Positions 7,568 through 16,307 of a DNA stretch of 64,000 nt are shown one piece after another. Both the position numbers and the translations under genes were made by a program. Under the pieces are notes generated by a model that saw nothing but the letters and a program-made list of their open reading frames with translations, did not search any database and was not told where the DNA came from. Position 1 is the stretch's first letter, and the number at the start of each line of letters is the position of its first letter. This DNA is from an uncultured Actinomycetes bacterium (GTDB lineage: Bacteria; Actinomycetota; Acidimicrobiia; Acidimicrobiales; RAAP-2), in NCBI GenBank assembly GCA_903924205.1, contig CAIYAP010000002.1, positions 186,001 through 250,000 of the forward strand, read 5' to 3'.

Positions 7568-8680
7568 ATGTCCGACAAGCCGCAATGGGCCGAGTTATTC
7601 ACTGAAGTTGTCACGAGTGGGCTGTGCACCGGGTGCGCGGCCTGCGTGATTGCGTGCCCCAAGGACGTTCTGGAATACGACCGTCGCGGCACCGTCCCCT
7701 TTCACATCGCCGACGATGGTGGCCTCGACAACTGCACTCACGGCGAGCGAGGCTGCACGCTGTGCACCCGTGCCTGCCCGCGATTTCGACACTGGGAAAG
7801 CGAAGCGGACCACGTACGCCACGGACGCGATCGTGAGATCACTGAGGTGGCGGGAATTGGCGACGTCTACCTGACGCGGGCCACGAGTGCCGATGAACTC
7901 GCGGCGGGTCAAGACGGTGGTTTCGTATCGGCCATCTTGAATTTCCTCCTCGAGCGAGGCGATATTGACGCGGCCCTCGTGGGGGGCCTCGACGAAACTG
8001 AGCCATGGCGAACGGCGCCCGCCGTTATTCGCACTCGTGACGAGGTCGAAGCGACCGCCGGCTCTCGCTACACCTACTCCCCCAACCTCCTCGCCTATCC
8101 CGCCGCTGCCGAGTCCGGTGCCGAGAAGATGGCGGTGGTGGGCATGGGTTGCATGGTGAGTGCACCGGCCGTGATGGCCGCTCGCAAGACCGGTAAGACC
8201 GCTCGACGACTGGGCCTCACCATTGGGCTTCTGTGCTCGAAGACGTTTGACGAGGAAATCTTTGATGGTCTCTTCCTCACCTCATACGGCATTCGTCGCG
8301 AGGACATTGTGAAGATGAACATCAAGGGCGTCTTTCAGCTGTGGCTCGCTGATGGTCGTTATGTCGAAGTGCCCCTCAAGGAAGCCCACGCCTTCACCCG
8401 CAGCGGATGCAAGAGCTGCCCCGACTTTGCGGCCGAACACGCCGACATATCTGCGGGTGGCATTGGAGCATTCAGTGAGTGGACCCTCACTATCGTTCGC
8501 ACCGAGCTCGGGCGGACGATTTTTAACGATGCGGTCGCGGCGGGCGTCATTGAGGTGCGCCCGGGTAGTGACGACCCCGGCGCCATCGCGCTGATGAACA
8601 AGTTGTCGACAGTGAGTCGAAAGCGTTGGCCCGAATGGGCGCAGGGTGGACCTCGACGCATTCCCGTGACGTCGGCCTGA
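7568..8680 (+). CDS. F420 hydrogenase/dehydrogenase beta-subunit (FrhB/FdhB) family Fe-S flavoprotein
   Basis: Family members pass electrons between coenzyme F420 or ferredoxin and FAD through 4Fe-4S clusters. The 370-residue protein starts with a ferredoxin-like motif CTGCAACVIACP (about 19-30) and a second cluster CTHGERGCTLCTRACP (about 56-71). The FrhB N and C domains follow, with a later GCKSCPDF (about 280-287). No hydrogenase, formate dehydrogenase or F420-synthesis gene is adjacent, so the partner is unknown. Actinobacterial relatives often stand alone like this one. A role as an F420-linked reductase is inference. Confidence 0.85.
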   Translation: MSDKPQWAELFTEVVTSGLCTGCAACVIACPKDVLEYDRRGTVPFHIADDGGLDNCTHGERGCTLCTRACPRFRHWESEADHVRHGRDREITEVAGIGDVYLTRATSADELAAGQDGGFVSAILNFLLERGDIDAALVGGLDETEPWRTAPAVIRTRDEVEATAGSRYTYSPNLLAYPAAAESGAEKMAVVGMGCMVSAPAVMAARKTGKTARRLGLTIGLLCSKTFDEEIFDGLFLTSYGIRREDIVKMNIKGVFQLWLADGRYVEVPLKEAHAFTRSGCKSCPDFAAEHADISAGGIGAFSEWTLTIVRTELGRTIFNDAVAAGVIEVRPGSDDPGAIALMNKLSTVSRKRWPEWAQGGPRRIPVTSA

Positions 8681-8707
8681 GCCGGCGGCGGCGCTGAGCG
8701 AAACGCA

Positions 8708-8713
8708 TAGATT
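8708..8713 (+). promoter_or_regulatory. Leaderless-type -10 box before the MSMEG_4193-like operon
   Basis: TAGATT, six bases, then ATG at 8720. It starts the three-gene coupled operon. Confidence 0.45.
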
Positions 8714-8719
8714 CGCTTC

Positions 8720-9349
8720 ATGACCACGGCCACCACTATCTATCTCGTGCGCCATGGTGTCACCAGCACCACCGGCAAAGTTCTCCCGGGACGTGCTCTC
8801 GGACTTCACCTGTCGGCCACGGGCCAGACCCAAGCTCGCACCGTGGCGGAGCGACTGTCCGCGCTGCGTCGCCCACCCACTGCGGTCTTCGCATCCCCGC
8901 TCGAGCGCACGCGTGAAACCGCTGCACCCATCTCGGCGGCACTGGGCATCAAAACGCGAATCGACAAGGGTCTCCTCGAGTGTGACTTCGGCGAGTGGAC
9001 GGGGAAGAGTCTGGCGACATTGCGTCGCCACAAGGACTGGGGCCTGGTGCAAAACCGTCCCAGCGCCTTCCGCTTCCCCGATGGTGAGTCCTTCCTCGAG
9101 ATGCAGCAACGAATCTGGTCCAGCATTGAGCGATTGGCCGCGAACCATGGGGGCGAATCCATCGTGCTCGTGAGCCACGCGGATCCCATCAAGGCCGCGG
9201 TCACCTTCGCTCAAGGCGTCCCACTGGACCTTTTTCAGCGCACGGTGATCTCACCGTGCTCGGTATCGGTCCTGCAGTTCCACGACCGCACCCCCATTGT
9301 CCTCACGATCAACTCAACCGCCAACCTCCAGGAGCTCGCCCCCGCATGA
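8720..9349 (+). CDS. Histidine phosphatase, MSMEG_4193 family
   Basis: Putative phosphomutase/phosphatase of a subfamily found mainly in actinobacteria. In 209 residues: YLVRHG near 9-14 with the catalytic His, SPLERTRETA (about 60-69), a Glu-containing ECDFGEWTG (about 92-100) and the second catalytic His in LVSHADPIKA (about 154-163). It is the first gene of the conserved MSMEG_4193-DUF3090-SCO1664 trio, and its stop overlaps the next start as ATGA. Substrate unknown. In many actinobacteria the trio lies near mycothiol ligase mshC, which is not next to it here. Confidence 0.9.
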   Translation: MTTATTIYLVRHGVTSTTGKVLPGRALGLHLSATGQTQARTVAERLSALRRPPTAVFASPLERTRETAAPISAALGIKTRIDKGLLECDFGEWTGKSLATLRRHKDWGLVQNRPSAFRFPDGESFLEMQQRIWSSIERLAANHGGESIVLVSHADPIKAAVTFAQGVPLDLFQRTVISPCSVSVLQFHDRTPIVLTINSTANLQELAPA

Positions 9350-9825
9350 ACTACGAATTCTTGAACCCCGACAAAGTCATGGTGGGCACCCGCGGCGTCC
9401 CCGGTCAGCGACTCTTTTTGCTGCAAGTTCGCCAAGGACCGCGTCTCGTGGTCATCAAGATGGAAAAGCAGCAGCTGGGTGCGATCAGCGAGTGGGTCAC
9501 GGCCGCCATGGAAACCTGGGGCCGACCGGGGCACCTGCCCGATGAGCTCGCCCTCGAACCGGAGTACGAGCCGGACTTCGCGTGCGGGGACATCACTTTG
9601 GCGCTCGATGACGAGGCGGGTCGCCTCATCATCGAACTCGAATCAATGGATGAGGAGCACCAGGCCACGATTTCCGTGTCACGCGAATGGGCCTGCGCCC
9701 TCGCGATCGAAGTCGCACGCCTCATTGCGGCAGGACGCCCAGATTGCCCACTCTGCGGTCACCCGCTGGAGCCCGGCGAACACGCATGTCCCCGCACGAA
9801 TGGCAATCGTCCTCCGGCACGATGA
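9346..9825 (+). CDS. DUF3090 family protein with C-terminal zinc ribbon
   Basis: Conserved actinobacterial protein of unknown function, 159 residues. The body resembles DUF3090 (start MNYEFLNPDKVMVGTRGVPG). The C-terminus has CPLCGHPL followed by HACPR, a likely Cys4 or Cys3His zinc site. ATG 9346 overlaps the upstream stop as ATGA, and its own stop overlaps the next start the same way, so the three proteins are probably made in step and may form a complex. An earlier in-frame start at 9256 would lie inside the upstream gene and is rejected. Confidence 0.9.
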   Translation: MNYEFLNPDKVMVGTRGVPGQRLFLLQVRQGPRLVVIKMEKQQLGAISEWVTAAMETWGRPGHLPDELALEPEYEPDFACGDITLALDDEAGRLIIELESMDEEHQATISVSREWACALAIEVARLIAAGRPDCPLCGHPLEPGEHACPRTNGNRPPAR

Positions 9826-10529
9826 ATCAGCGCGACGTCGAAGAAGTGCTGCGCCACGGCGCCGTTACCATCGAAGGTCGCATTGTTGCTAGCTCGAATA
9901 ACGCGCTGTACGGGACGTTCGAATTAAATGGCATCACCCTGGCGGGCTGCATCAAAGCCGAAGCGGGCGAGCGACCACTCTGGGATTTTCCTGATGGCTT
10001 GTGGCGTCGCGAAATTGCCGCGTACCAACTCGACCACCACCTCGGCCAGCGTCACGTCCCGCCGACCATTTTTCGAGACGACTTCGAGTTTGGTGTGGCG
10101 TCGGTGCAGATGTGGGTCAACGACAATGGCGACGACCACTACTTCACACTTCGAGACAGCGGGGAGCACGATGTCTGGCTTCGTAGCGTTGCCGTCTTTG
10201 ATGCCCTCATTAACAACGCGGACCGCAAAGCCGGGCACATCATCTTCGATAACGATGACTGCTGGGCCATCGACAATGGTCTGAGCTTCCACATCGAGGA
10301 CAAGTTGCGCACCGTCATCTGGGACTGGGCAGGTGACCCGTTCGACGATGGTGCGCGCGACATGCTTCACGCGGCGGCGGAGATTCCCCACACTGTTCTC
10401 GACGAATGGATTGCCCCCGCGGAAATTGACGCGCTGCGTGAACGCGCCCACCGCCTGCTCGCGGCGGGCGAATTCCCCCTCCCCGACGAGGACGGGGATT
10501 ATCCGCCCTACCCCTGGCCTCTGATTTAG
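9822..10529 (+). CDS. SCO1664 family protein (PI3/PI4-kinase-like or HipA-like fold)
   Basis: Third member of the trio, 235 residues. A kinase-like core is visible: a catalytic-loop-like segment FDALINNADRKAGH (about 126-139) and a DFG-like metal motif AIDNGLSFH (about 148-156), both typical of the PI3/PI4-kinase-like superfamily. ATG 9822 overlaps the DUF3090 stop. It could phosphorylate a protein or a small molecule that the MSMEG_4193-like phosphatase then acts on. That pairing is inference from gene order. Confidence 0.88.
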   Translation: MNQRDVEEVLRHGAVTIEGRIVASSNNALYGTFELNGITLAGCIKAEAGERPLWDFPDGLWRREIAAYQLDHHLGQRHVPPTIFRDDFEFGVASVQMWVNDNGDDHYFTLRDSGEHDVWLRSVAVFDALINNADRKAGHIIFDNDDCWAIDNGLSFHIEDKLRTVIWDWAGDPFDDGARDMLHAAAEIPHTVLDEWIAPAEIDALRERAHRLLAAGEFPLPDEDGDYPPYPWPLI

Positions 10530-10558
10530 ACGGGAAAAACGGTCCGAGCCGTCATTGG

Positions 10559-10564
10559 TAGCCT
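10559..10564 (+). promoter_or_regulatory. Leaderless-type -10 box of the deoC operon
   Basis: TAGCCT, six bases, then ATG at 10571. It decides the deoC start against the in-frame GTG at 10568, and is the likely promoter for the nucleoside-catabolism operon. Confidence 0.45.
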
Positions 10565-10570
10565 GAGGTG

Positions 10571-11548
10571 ATGACGTCTGTTGCCGCTCACGGCCGGCCG
10601 GAACTTCCCGCCACCACTTCTCGTCCGGTTCGTATCGGCTCCGAACACGATCTACGCAGCACTCTTGGTGGCCTATCCGGTGTCGACGCCGTCGGGCTCG
10701 AGGCCCGCGCGGCCAAGCTGGGCACGCGTTCCTTGAAGCAGGACACCAAGCGGGCCGCCATTGACTTGGCGATCACCATGGTGGACCTCACCACGCTCGA
10801 GGGTGCGGACACCACCGGCAAAGTGCGCGCACTGTGCACCAAGGCCATGCGGCCCGATGCCAGTGACCCCAGCGTTCCACCGGTGGCCGCGGTGTGCGTC
10901 TACCCCGACCTCGTGGACGTGGCGGTACGAACCCTCGGCACCAGCGGCGTCAATATCGCCTCCGTCGCGACGGCCTTCCCCTCTGGTCGCGCGTCGCTCG
11001 CGATCAAATTGGCTGACGTTCGCGAAGCCGTGGCCGCCGGCGCGACCGAAATCGACATGGTGATTGATCGCGGAGCGTTCTTGTCTGGCAACATCGGCAA
11101 AGTCTTTGACGAAATTGTGGCCGTGAAGGAAGCCTGTGGCGCCGCCCACTTGAAAGTTATTTTGGAGACGGGTGAACTCGTCACCTACGACAACGTGCGA
11201 CGTGCCAGCTGGATTGCGATGTTGGCGGGCGCCGACTTCATTAAGACCTCCACCGGCAAAGTGGGCGTGAATGCCACGATTCCCGTCACCCTCCTTATGT
11301 TGGAAGCGGTGCGTGACTTTGCGCTCGAGACGGGCGCCGTGATCGGCGTGAAGGCCGCCGGCGGCATTCGCACCACCAAGGATGCCCTGAAGTATCTCGT
11401 CGTCGTGAACGAAACTGCTGGTTCGCGCTGGTTGTCGCCAGACTTCTTTCGCTTCGGTGCCTCATCACTTCTCAATGACCTACTCATGCAGCGTACGAAG
11501 CAGGCCACTGGCTCTTACGTGCGCGCCGACCGATTTAGTGGAGATTAA
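10571..11548 (+). CDS. deoC: Deoxyribose-phosphate aldolase
   Basis: Splits 2-deoxyribose-5-phosphate to glyceraldehyde-3-phosphate and acetaldehyde in deoxynucleoside breakdown. The 325-residue protein is of the long DeoC type. The Schiff-base lysine is in DFIKTSTGK (about 217-225), and the second active lysine is in GVKAAGGIRT (about 257-266). It opens a plus-strand operon with two aldehyde dehydrogenase genes, a purine nucleoside phosphorylase and a phospho-sugar mutase, which matches the chemistry: phosphorolysis, sugar-phosphate isomerisation, aldol cleavage and acetaldehyde oxidation. Confidence 0.95.
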   Translation: MTSVAAHGRPELPATTSRPVRIGSEHDLRSTLGGLSGVDAVGLEARAAKLGTRSLKQDTKRAAIDLAITMVDLTTLEGADTTGKVRALCTKAMRPDASDPSVPPVAAVCVYPDLVDVAVRTLGTSGVNIASVATAFPSGRASLAIKLADVREAVAAGATEIDMVIDRGAFLSGNIGKVFDEIVAVKEACGAAHLKVILETGELVTYDNVRRASWIAMLAGADFIKTSTGKVGVNATIPVTLLMLEAVRDFALETGAVIGVKAAGGIRTTKDALKYLVVVNETAGSRWLSPDFFRFGASSLLNDLLMQRTKQATGSYVRADRFSGD

Positions 11549-11550
11549 CG

Positions 11551-13014
11551 ATGAGCGACCTCACTCCCCTGTCCTCGCTGAGCTCGCTGGAGTACGCGCC
11601 CGCGCCCGAGTCTCGTGCCGTCGTCACCGTGCAGGACGCCTACGGGCACTTCATCAACGGCGACTTCACGAACCCGGCATCATCTGAACAATTCGCCACC
11701 ATTAATCCCGCCACGGGCGAACACCTCGCCACGGTGGCACAGGGGTCGGATGCTGATGTCGACGCCGCCGTCGCCGCTGCTCGTAAGGCGTACGAAAAGG
11801 TCTGGTCCACACTGCCCGGATCAGAGCGAGCCAAATACCTCTTCCGCATTGCTCGATTGATTCAAGAGCGTTCTCGCGAACTTGCCGTTCTCGAAACCCT
11901 TGATAACGGCAAGCCCATTCGCGAAACGCGTGATATCGACGTACCCATGGCCGCTGCCTGGTTTTTCTATTACGCAGGGTGGGCCGACAAGTTGGACTAC
12001 GCCGGATTTGGTCCGCAACCAGCCGCCCTCGGCGTTGCCGGACAGGTGATTCCCTGGAATTTCCCCCTCCTCATGGCCGCGTGGAAGATCGCGCCGGCAC
12101 TGGCCGCGGGCAACACGGTTGTTCTGAAGCCCGCCGAAACCACTCCTCTTACAGCCCTCCTCCTCGCCGACATCATTCGCCAAGCGGGTGTGCCGGACGG
12201 TGTGGTCAACATCGTGACCGGTGACGGTCGCACCGGCGCGGCTCTCGTCAATCACCCCGGGATCAACAAGGTGGCGTTCACGGGTTCGACCGAAGTGGGA
12301 CGCATCATTCAATCGGCCGTGGCAGGGAGCGGCAAGAAGCTCACGCTCGAGCTCGGTGGCAAGGGTGCAAATATCGTGTTCGCTGATGCCCCCATCGACG
12401 AAACAATCGAAGGCATCATCGATGGCATCTTCTTCAACCAAGGTCACGTGTGCTGCGCGGGATCACGCCTCTTGGTCCAAGAGTCCATTCACGACGATGT
12501 GATCGAGCGACTTCTTCGTCGCGTGGAACAACTTCGTGTCGGTGACCCCCTTGATAAGAACACGGACGTGGGCGCGATTAACTCCGCCGCCCAATTGGCC
12601 AAGATCGCCGAGTTGACCGAGGCCGGAGTTCTCGAGGGTGCCACGCGTTTCTCCTCGTCGTGCGCACTCCCCTCGGCGGGCTTCTTCTTCCCGCCCACGG
12701 TCTTTACCGGCGTCGAGCAAACGCACCGCATCGCCCGTGAAGAGATTTTCGGCCCGGTGCTCTCGGTCTTGACCTTTCGCACGCCCGAGGAAGCGGTCGC
12801 CAAGGCGAACAACACCACCTTTGGTCTCGCGGCCGGCATCTGGTCCGAAAAGGGCAGCCGCACATTGTGGATGGCGGAGAGACTTCGCGCGGGAGTGATT
12901 TGGGCGAACACCTACAACAAGTTTGATCCCACAAGCCCCTTTGGTGGCGTGCGGGAATCAGGGTTCGGTCGCGAAGGTGGCCGTCATGGACTGGAGGCGT
13001 ACCTCAATGTCTGA
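11551..13014 (+). CDS. Aldehyde dehydrogenase, catalytically complete
   Basis: NAD(P)-dependent aldehyde dehydrogenase of 487 residues. It has the substrate-tunnel IPWNFPLLM (about 166-174), the Rossmann FTGSTEVG (about 244-251), a general-base Glu in LELGGKGAN (near 265) and the catalytic Cys in QGHVCCAGSR (near 300). GGAG precedes the ATG, two bases after deoC. The likely substrate is acetaldehyde released by DeoC, inferred from gene order. The next gene is a half-length relative, and the two overlap by eight bases. Confidence 0.94.
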   Translation: MSDLTPLSSLSSLEYAPAPESRAVVTVQDAYGHFINGDFTNPASSEQFATINPATGEHLATVAQGSDADVDAAVAAARKAYEKVWSTLPGSERAKYLFRIARLIQERSRELAVLETLDNGKPIRETRDIDVPMAAAWFFYYAGWADKLDYAGFGPQPAALGVAGQVIPWNFPLLMAAWKIAPALAAGNTVVLKPAETTPLTALLLADIIRQAGVPDGVVNIVTGDGRTGAALVNHPGINKVAFTGSTEVGRIIQSAVAGSGKKLTLELGGKGANIVFADAPIDETIEGIIDGIFFNQGHVCCAGSRLLVQESIHDDVIERLLRRVEQLRVGDPLDKNTDVGAINSAAQLAKIAELTEAGVLEGATRFSSSCALPSAGFFFPPTVFTGVEQTHRIAREEIFGPVLSVLTFRTPEEAVAKANNTTFGLAAGIWSEKGSRTLWMAERLRAGVIWANTYNKFDPTSPFGGVRESGFGREGGRHGLEAYLNV

Positions 13015-13858
13015 TCGTGTCAGCGTGTCGAAGACGTACAAGATGTACGTCAATGGAGCATTTCCTCGCTCCGAATCCGGTCGCACCTTCGTTCTCAACG
13101 ACGTCGAGGGCAACTTCCTCGCCAACGTGGCCCACGGCTCGCGCAAGGACATTCGCGATGCCGTCGTCGCCGCTCGTGGCGCGACCAACAAATGGAAGTC
13201 TGCGACCGCCTATAACCGTGGCCAGGTGCTCTACCGCGTCGCCGAAATTCTGGAGTCGCGTCATGACGAATTCGTCAGCCTGCTGCAGCTCACTGACGGC
13301 GTCTCAGCCAAAAGGGCGGCTAACGAAGTTTCCAAGTCGATTGACCTGACCGTCTGGTACGCCGGATGGACCGACAAAATCGCTCAAGTCGTCGGTGGCA
13401 CCAATCCGGTTGCCGGTCCGTTTTTCAACTTCTCCATCCCCGCTCCCTGTGGCGTGGTGGGCATCATTACCCCTACCGTGAACTCCTTGTCGGGTTTCAT
13501 TGCCACCGTCTTGCCGGCATTGGCGTCGGGCAACACCGTCGTCGTGGTTCCGGGCTCGCACGAGGCCATTCCCGTGGCGGTGACCCTGGGTGAGGTAGCC
13601 GCCACCAGTGACGTGCCCGCGGGCGTGATCAACATTGTCACCGGCACGGCGAGCGAGCTTGCTCCCATCCTGGCGTCACACGAAGACGTCGATGGTCTCG
13701 ATCTCGCGGGGGCCGGCGAGAGCCGTCTCGAACTTGGTCGTCTCGCAAGCGCCACCATTACCCGCGTGGTGGACAGCGACCTACGCGACCTGCACGACCT
13801 CAAGCGCCTGCGCGCCTTCATCGACACCGTCACCGTGTGGCACACCATCGGTCAATAG
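13007..13858 (+). CDS. Half-length aldehyde dehydrogenase-like protein lacking the catalytic domain
   Basis: 283 residues resembling only the N-terminal and coenzyme-binding part of an aldehyde dehydrogenase: YVNGAF start, WYAGWTDK (about 111-118) and ALASGNTVVV (about 162-171), then INIVTG near 207. The segment that should give the ELGGK glutamate and the catalytic cysteine is absent; the protein ends shortly after a GLDLAG segment that replaces the FTGS strand. ATG 13007 overlaps the complete enzyme by eight bases. The frame is open and intact, so I read it as a non-catalytic partner or regulator, not recent decay. I recall paired genes of this kind beside deoC in other actinobacteria; not checked here. 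Confidence 0.85.
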   Translation: MSDRVSVSKTYKMYVNGAFPRSESGRTFVLNDVEGNFLANVAHGSRKDIRDAVVAARGATNKWKSATAYNRGQVLYRVAEILESRHDEFVSLLQLTDGVSAKRAANEVSKSIDLTVWYAGWTDKIAQVVGGTNPVAGPFFNFSIPAPCGVVGIITPTVNSLSGFIATVLPALASGNTVVVVPGSHEAIPVAVTLGEVAATSDVPAGVINIVTGTASELAPILASHEDVDGLDLAGAGESRLELGRLASATITRVVDSDLRDLHDLKRLRAFIDTVTVWHTIGQ

Positions 13859-13869
13859 GAGATAACAAC

Positions 13870-14697
13870 ATGGACCTTCGTCACGACCCCTACGCCTTGG
13901 CCCACACCGCGGCAGCCCAGCTCACCGCTCGTGCCGGCGTCGACAAGTTCGACATTGCCATTGTGCTCGGTTCCGGGTGGCAGCAAGCCGCCGAAACTCT
14001 GGCCCCTATCGACTGTGAAATCCGCACCAGCGACCTTCCGGGCTTTCACGCTCCGTCCGTCCAGGGACACAAGGGCCGCATCATGTCCATCGAATTTGCT
14101 GGCAAGCGCATCGCCCTCGTAGCGGGCCGCGTGCATCTCTACGAGGGACACCCCACCGCTGACGTCGTGCACCCGGTTCGCACCGTGATTGCGGCGGGCG
14201 CCGATACGGTCATTCTCACGAACGCGGCGGGCGGTATCGACCCGAACCGTGGTCCTGGAACGATGATGCTGATCAGCGACCACATCAACCTGACCGCCAC
14301 CAGCCCCATGGAAGGTGCGTCACCGCCCGAGGGCTACGGCTCACGCTTTGTCGACCTTTCCGATGTCTACAGCCGCGAAACGCGAGCCGCCATCCGCGAC
14401 CTGCGCCCCGACCTCACCGAGGGTGTGTACGTGGGCTTCCGAGGGCCGCACTACGAAACCCCCGCCGAGATCAAGATGGCCAAGACCATGGGCGGCGATC
14501 TGGTGGGAATGTCAACGGTTCTCGAGGCCATTGCCGCGCGTCACCTCGGCGCCCGCGTCATTGGATTCTCGCTGGTGACGAACTTGGCCGCGGGTGTCTC
14601 GCCCACACCGCTCAACCACTTAGAAGTGCTGGAAGCCGGCCAGAAGGCGGCAGCCGGCATGGCTGACCTCTTCCGCGACATCCTGCCGTGTCTCTAG
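13870..14697 (+). CDS. punA: Purine nucleoside phosphorylase, trimeric type
   Basis: Phosphorolysis of (deoxy)guanosine and (deoxy)inosine to base plus (deoxy)ribose-1-phosphate. The 275 residues have the PNP/MTAP class-2 motifs: LGSGWQ (about 36-41), GHKGR (about 65-69), LTNAAGGI (about 118-125), the base-site FRGPHYETPAE (about 192-202) and GMSTVLEA (about 216-223). A strong AGGAG precedes ATG 13870. The gene end overlaps the mutase start by 10 bases. It supplies pentose-1-phosphate for the mutase, and the hydrolysed amino group of adenosine is handled by the nearby add gene. Confidence 0.95.
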   Translation: MDLRHDPYALAHTAAAQLTARAGVDKFDIAIVLGSGWQQAAETLAPIDCEIRTSDLPGFHAPSVQGHKGRIMSIEFAGKRIALVAGRVHLYEGHPTADVVHPVRTVIAAGADTVILTNAAGGIDPNRGPGTMMLISDHINLTATSPMEGASPPEGYGSRFVDLSDVYSRETRAAIRDLRPDLTEGVYVGFRGPHYETPAEIKMAKTMGGDLVGMSTVLEAIAARHLGARVIGFSLVTNLAAGVSPTPLNHLEVLEAGQKAAAGMADLFRDILPCL

Positions 14698-16307
14698 ACG
14701 AACTGCAGGACGCGGCTCGCGCATGGGCCGAGCTCGACCATGACCCCGATACTCGCGCGCAGCTACTGAGCGCCCTCGACGACGAGCCACGCCTCGCGAC
14801 AATGATGGGCAATCCTCTTAGCTTTGGCACCGCCGGTCTTCGTGGCCCCGTCATGGCGGGACCCAGTGGCATGAACCGGCGCACGGTGCGGCGTGCGACG
14901 CAGGGTGTGGTGGCCTGGCTCAACACCCTCGACGAGAGCACTCGCGCGGGCGGTGTGGTGGTGGGCTGTGACGCCCGACATGGCTCCGCCGACTTTTACG
15001 ACGAAGTCATTCGGGTACTCACCCACGCGGGGATGGAGGTGGTGGCGCTGCCTCCCCAATTGCCCACCCCCCTCGTTCCCTTCACGGTGCGGCAATTTTC
15101 GGCGGCCGCCGGCATCATGATCACCGCGAGCCACAATCCCGCACCGGATAATGGCTACAAGCTGTACGTCACTGACGGAGCCCAAGTGAACGCCCCCGTC
15201 GACTCTTTCATTGAAGCGGCAATGAATTCAGCGGACGAACTCGCCAACCTCCCCGACGTGGATATCGACGACACCCGAGGTCGTCTGGCGCAGATGCTCT
15301 ACGTCGAGCACCACGTGTCGCGCTGGCGATTGCCGGAACGCTCCCCCCTGCGCATTGTGTACACGCCGGTCTGTGGCGTCGGTGGCCAGATTGCCACTGA
15401 GACCCTGACCGGTGTGGGCTTTCCCGTCATCAATTGCGTGACCTCGCAAATGGTTCCCGATCCACACTTTAGGGGTCTGCCCTTCCCAAATCCAGAAGAA
15501 GCGGGGGTCTTGGACGCGGCCCTCGCGCTGGCTAATGAGATAGACGCGGACATCGTGATCGCCAATGATCCCGACGCCGACCGCTTGGCGGTGGCCCTTG
15601 TCGATGGTGGATCATGGCGCATCTTGAGCGGTGATGAGATTGGCTGGTTGCTCGCCTCGGCGTTGTTGCCCACCTGCGAATCACACGATGTCGTCGCCAC
15701 CTCCATTGTGTCCTCGGAACTCCTCCTGCGCATGGCCGCCGCCGCCGGCGTCACCGCGCGACAGACCCTCACCGGATTCAAGTGGATTGCCCGAGGCGCC
15801 GACGTCGGTGAGCGCTTGGCCTTCGGTTACGAAGAAGCCCTCGGCTACGCCGTGGATCCTACGGTGGCGGATAAGGACGGTATTTCCGCCGCGTTGGCCA
15901 TCTGCACCTATGCCGACCAACTGCGTCGCGACGGGCGATCGCTCCTCGAAGTCCTAGCTCACATTCGTGCCACTTTTGGCGACGTTGCGCTGCTACAGGT
16001 ATCCCTGCGCGCGAATGACGCCACCGAGCTCGACCGCTGGCGCCAACGGCTGCGTGACCTCATCGCGTCTCCACCGACCACGTGGGGCGACTGTGCGGTC
16101 AGCGAGGTCATTGATTTGAACGAGGGCTATCACGGCCTGGCCCCCACGACGGGCGTCATGCTGCGTTTCGCGCAACGTGGCCGCGTAACTATTCGGCCCT
16201 CCGGCACCGAGCCGAAAATGAAGGCCTATCTCGAAATAGTTCGACAGGGGCCATCTGATGACACCTTGAACCGCGTTGCCACGGCCACGCGAGCGTGGTT
16301 CGCTTAA
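14688..16307 (+). CDS. Phospho-sugar mutase, probably acting as phosphopentomutase
   Basis: Alpha-D-phosphohexomutase superfamily protein of 539 residues. The phosphoserine loop TASHNP (about 145-150), metal loop DPDADR (about 295-300), sugar loop GYEEALGY (about 382-389) and phosphate-binding RPSGTEPK (about 504-511) are all present. The superfamily interconverts sugar-1- and sugar-6- (or 5-) phosphates. Its place between punA and the other nucleoside genes suggests it converts (deoxy)ribose-1-phosphate to the 5-phosphate, replacing DeoB. Phosphoglucomutase activity is possible. GTG start, overlapping punA by 10 bases; the stop overlaps add tail to tail by four. Confidence 0.9.
   Translation: MSLDELQDAARAWAELDHDPDTRAQLLSALDDEPRLATMMGNPLSFGTAGLRGPVMAGPSGMNRRTVRRATQGVVAWLNTLDESTRAGGVVVGCDARHGSADFYDEVIRVLTHAGMEVVALPPQLPTPLVPFTVRQFSAAAGIMITASHNPAPDNGYKLYVTDGAQVNAPVDSFIEAAMNSADELANLPDVDIDDTRGRLAQMLYVEHHVSRWRLPERSPLRIVYTPVCGVGGQIATETLTGVGFPVINCVTSQMVPDPHFRGLPFPNPEEAGVLDAALALANEIDADIVIANDPDADRLAVALVDGGSWRILSGDEIGWLLASALLPTCESHDVVATSIVSSELLLRMAAAAGVTARQTLTGFKWIARGADVGERLAFGYEEALGYAVDPTVADKDGISAALAICTYADQLRRDGRSLLEVLAHIRATFGDVALLQVSLRANDATELDRWRQRLRDLIASPPTTWGDCAVSEVIDLNEGYHGLAPTTGVMLRFAQRGRVTIRPSGTEPKMKAYLEIVRQGPSDDTLNRVATATRAWFA

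Noticed and set aside
8282-9214. Minus-strand frame of 310 codons across the FrhB-like and MSMEG_4193-like genes
   Set aside because: Spans two well-supported plus-strand genes and an intergenic promoter; no motif.
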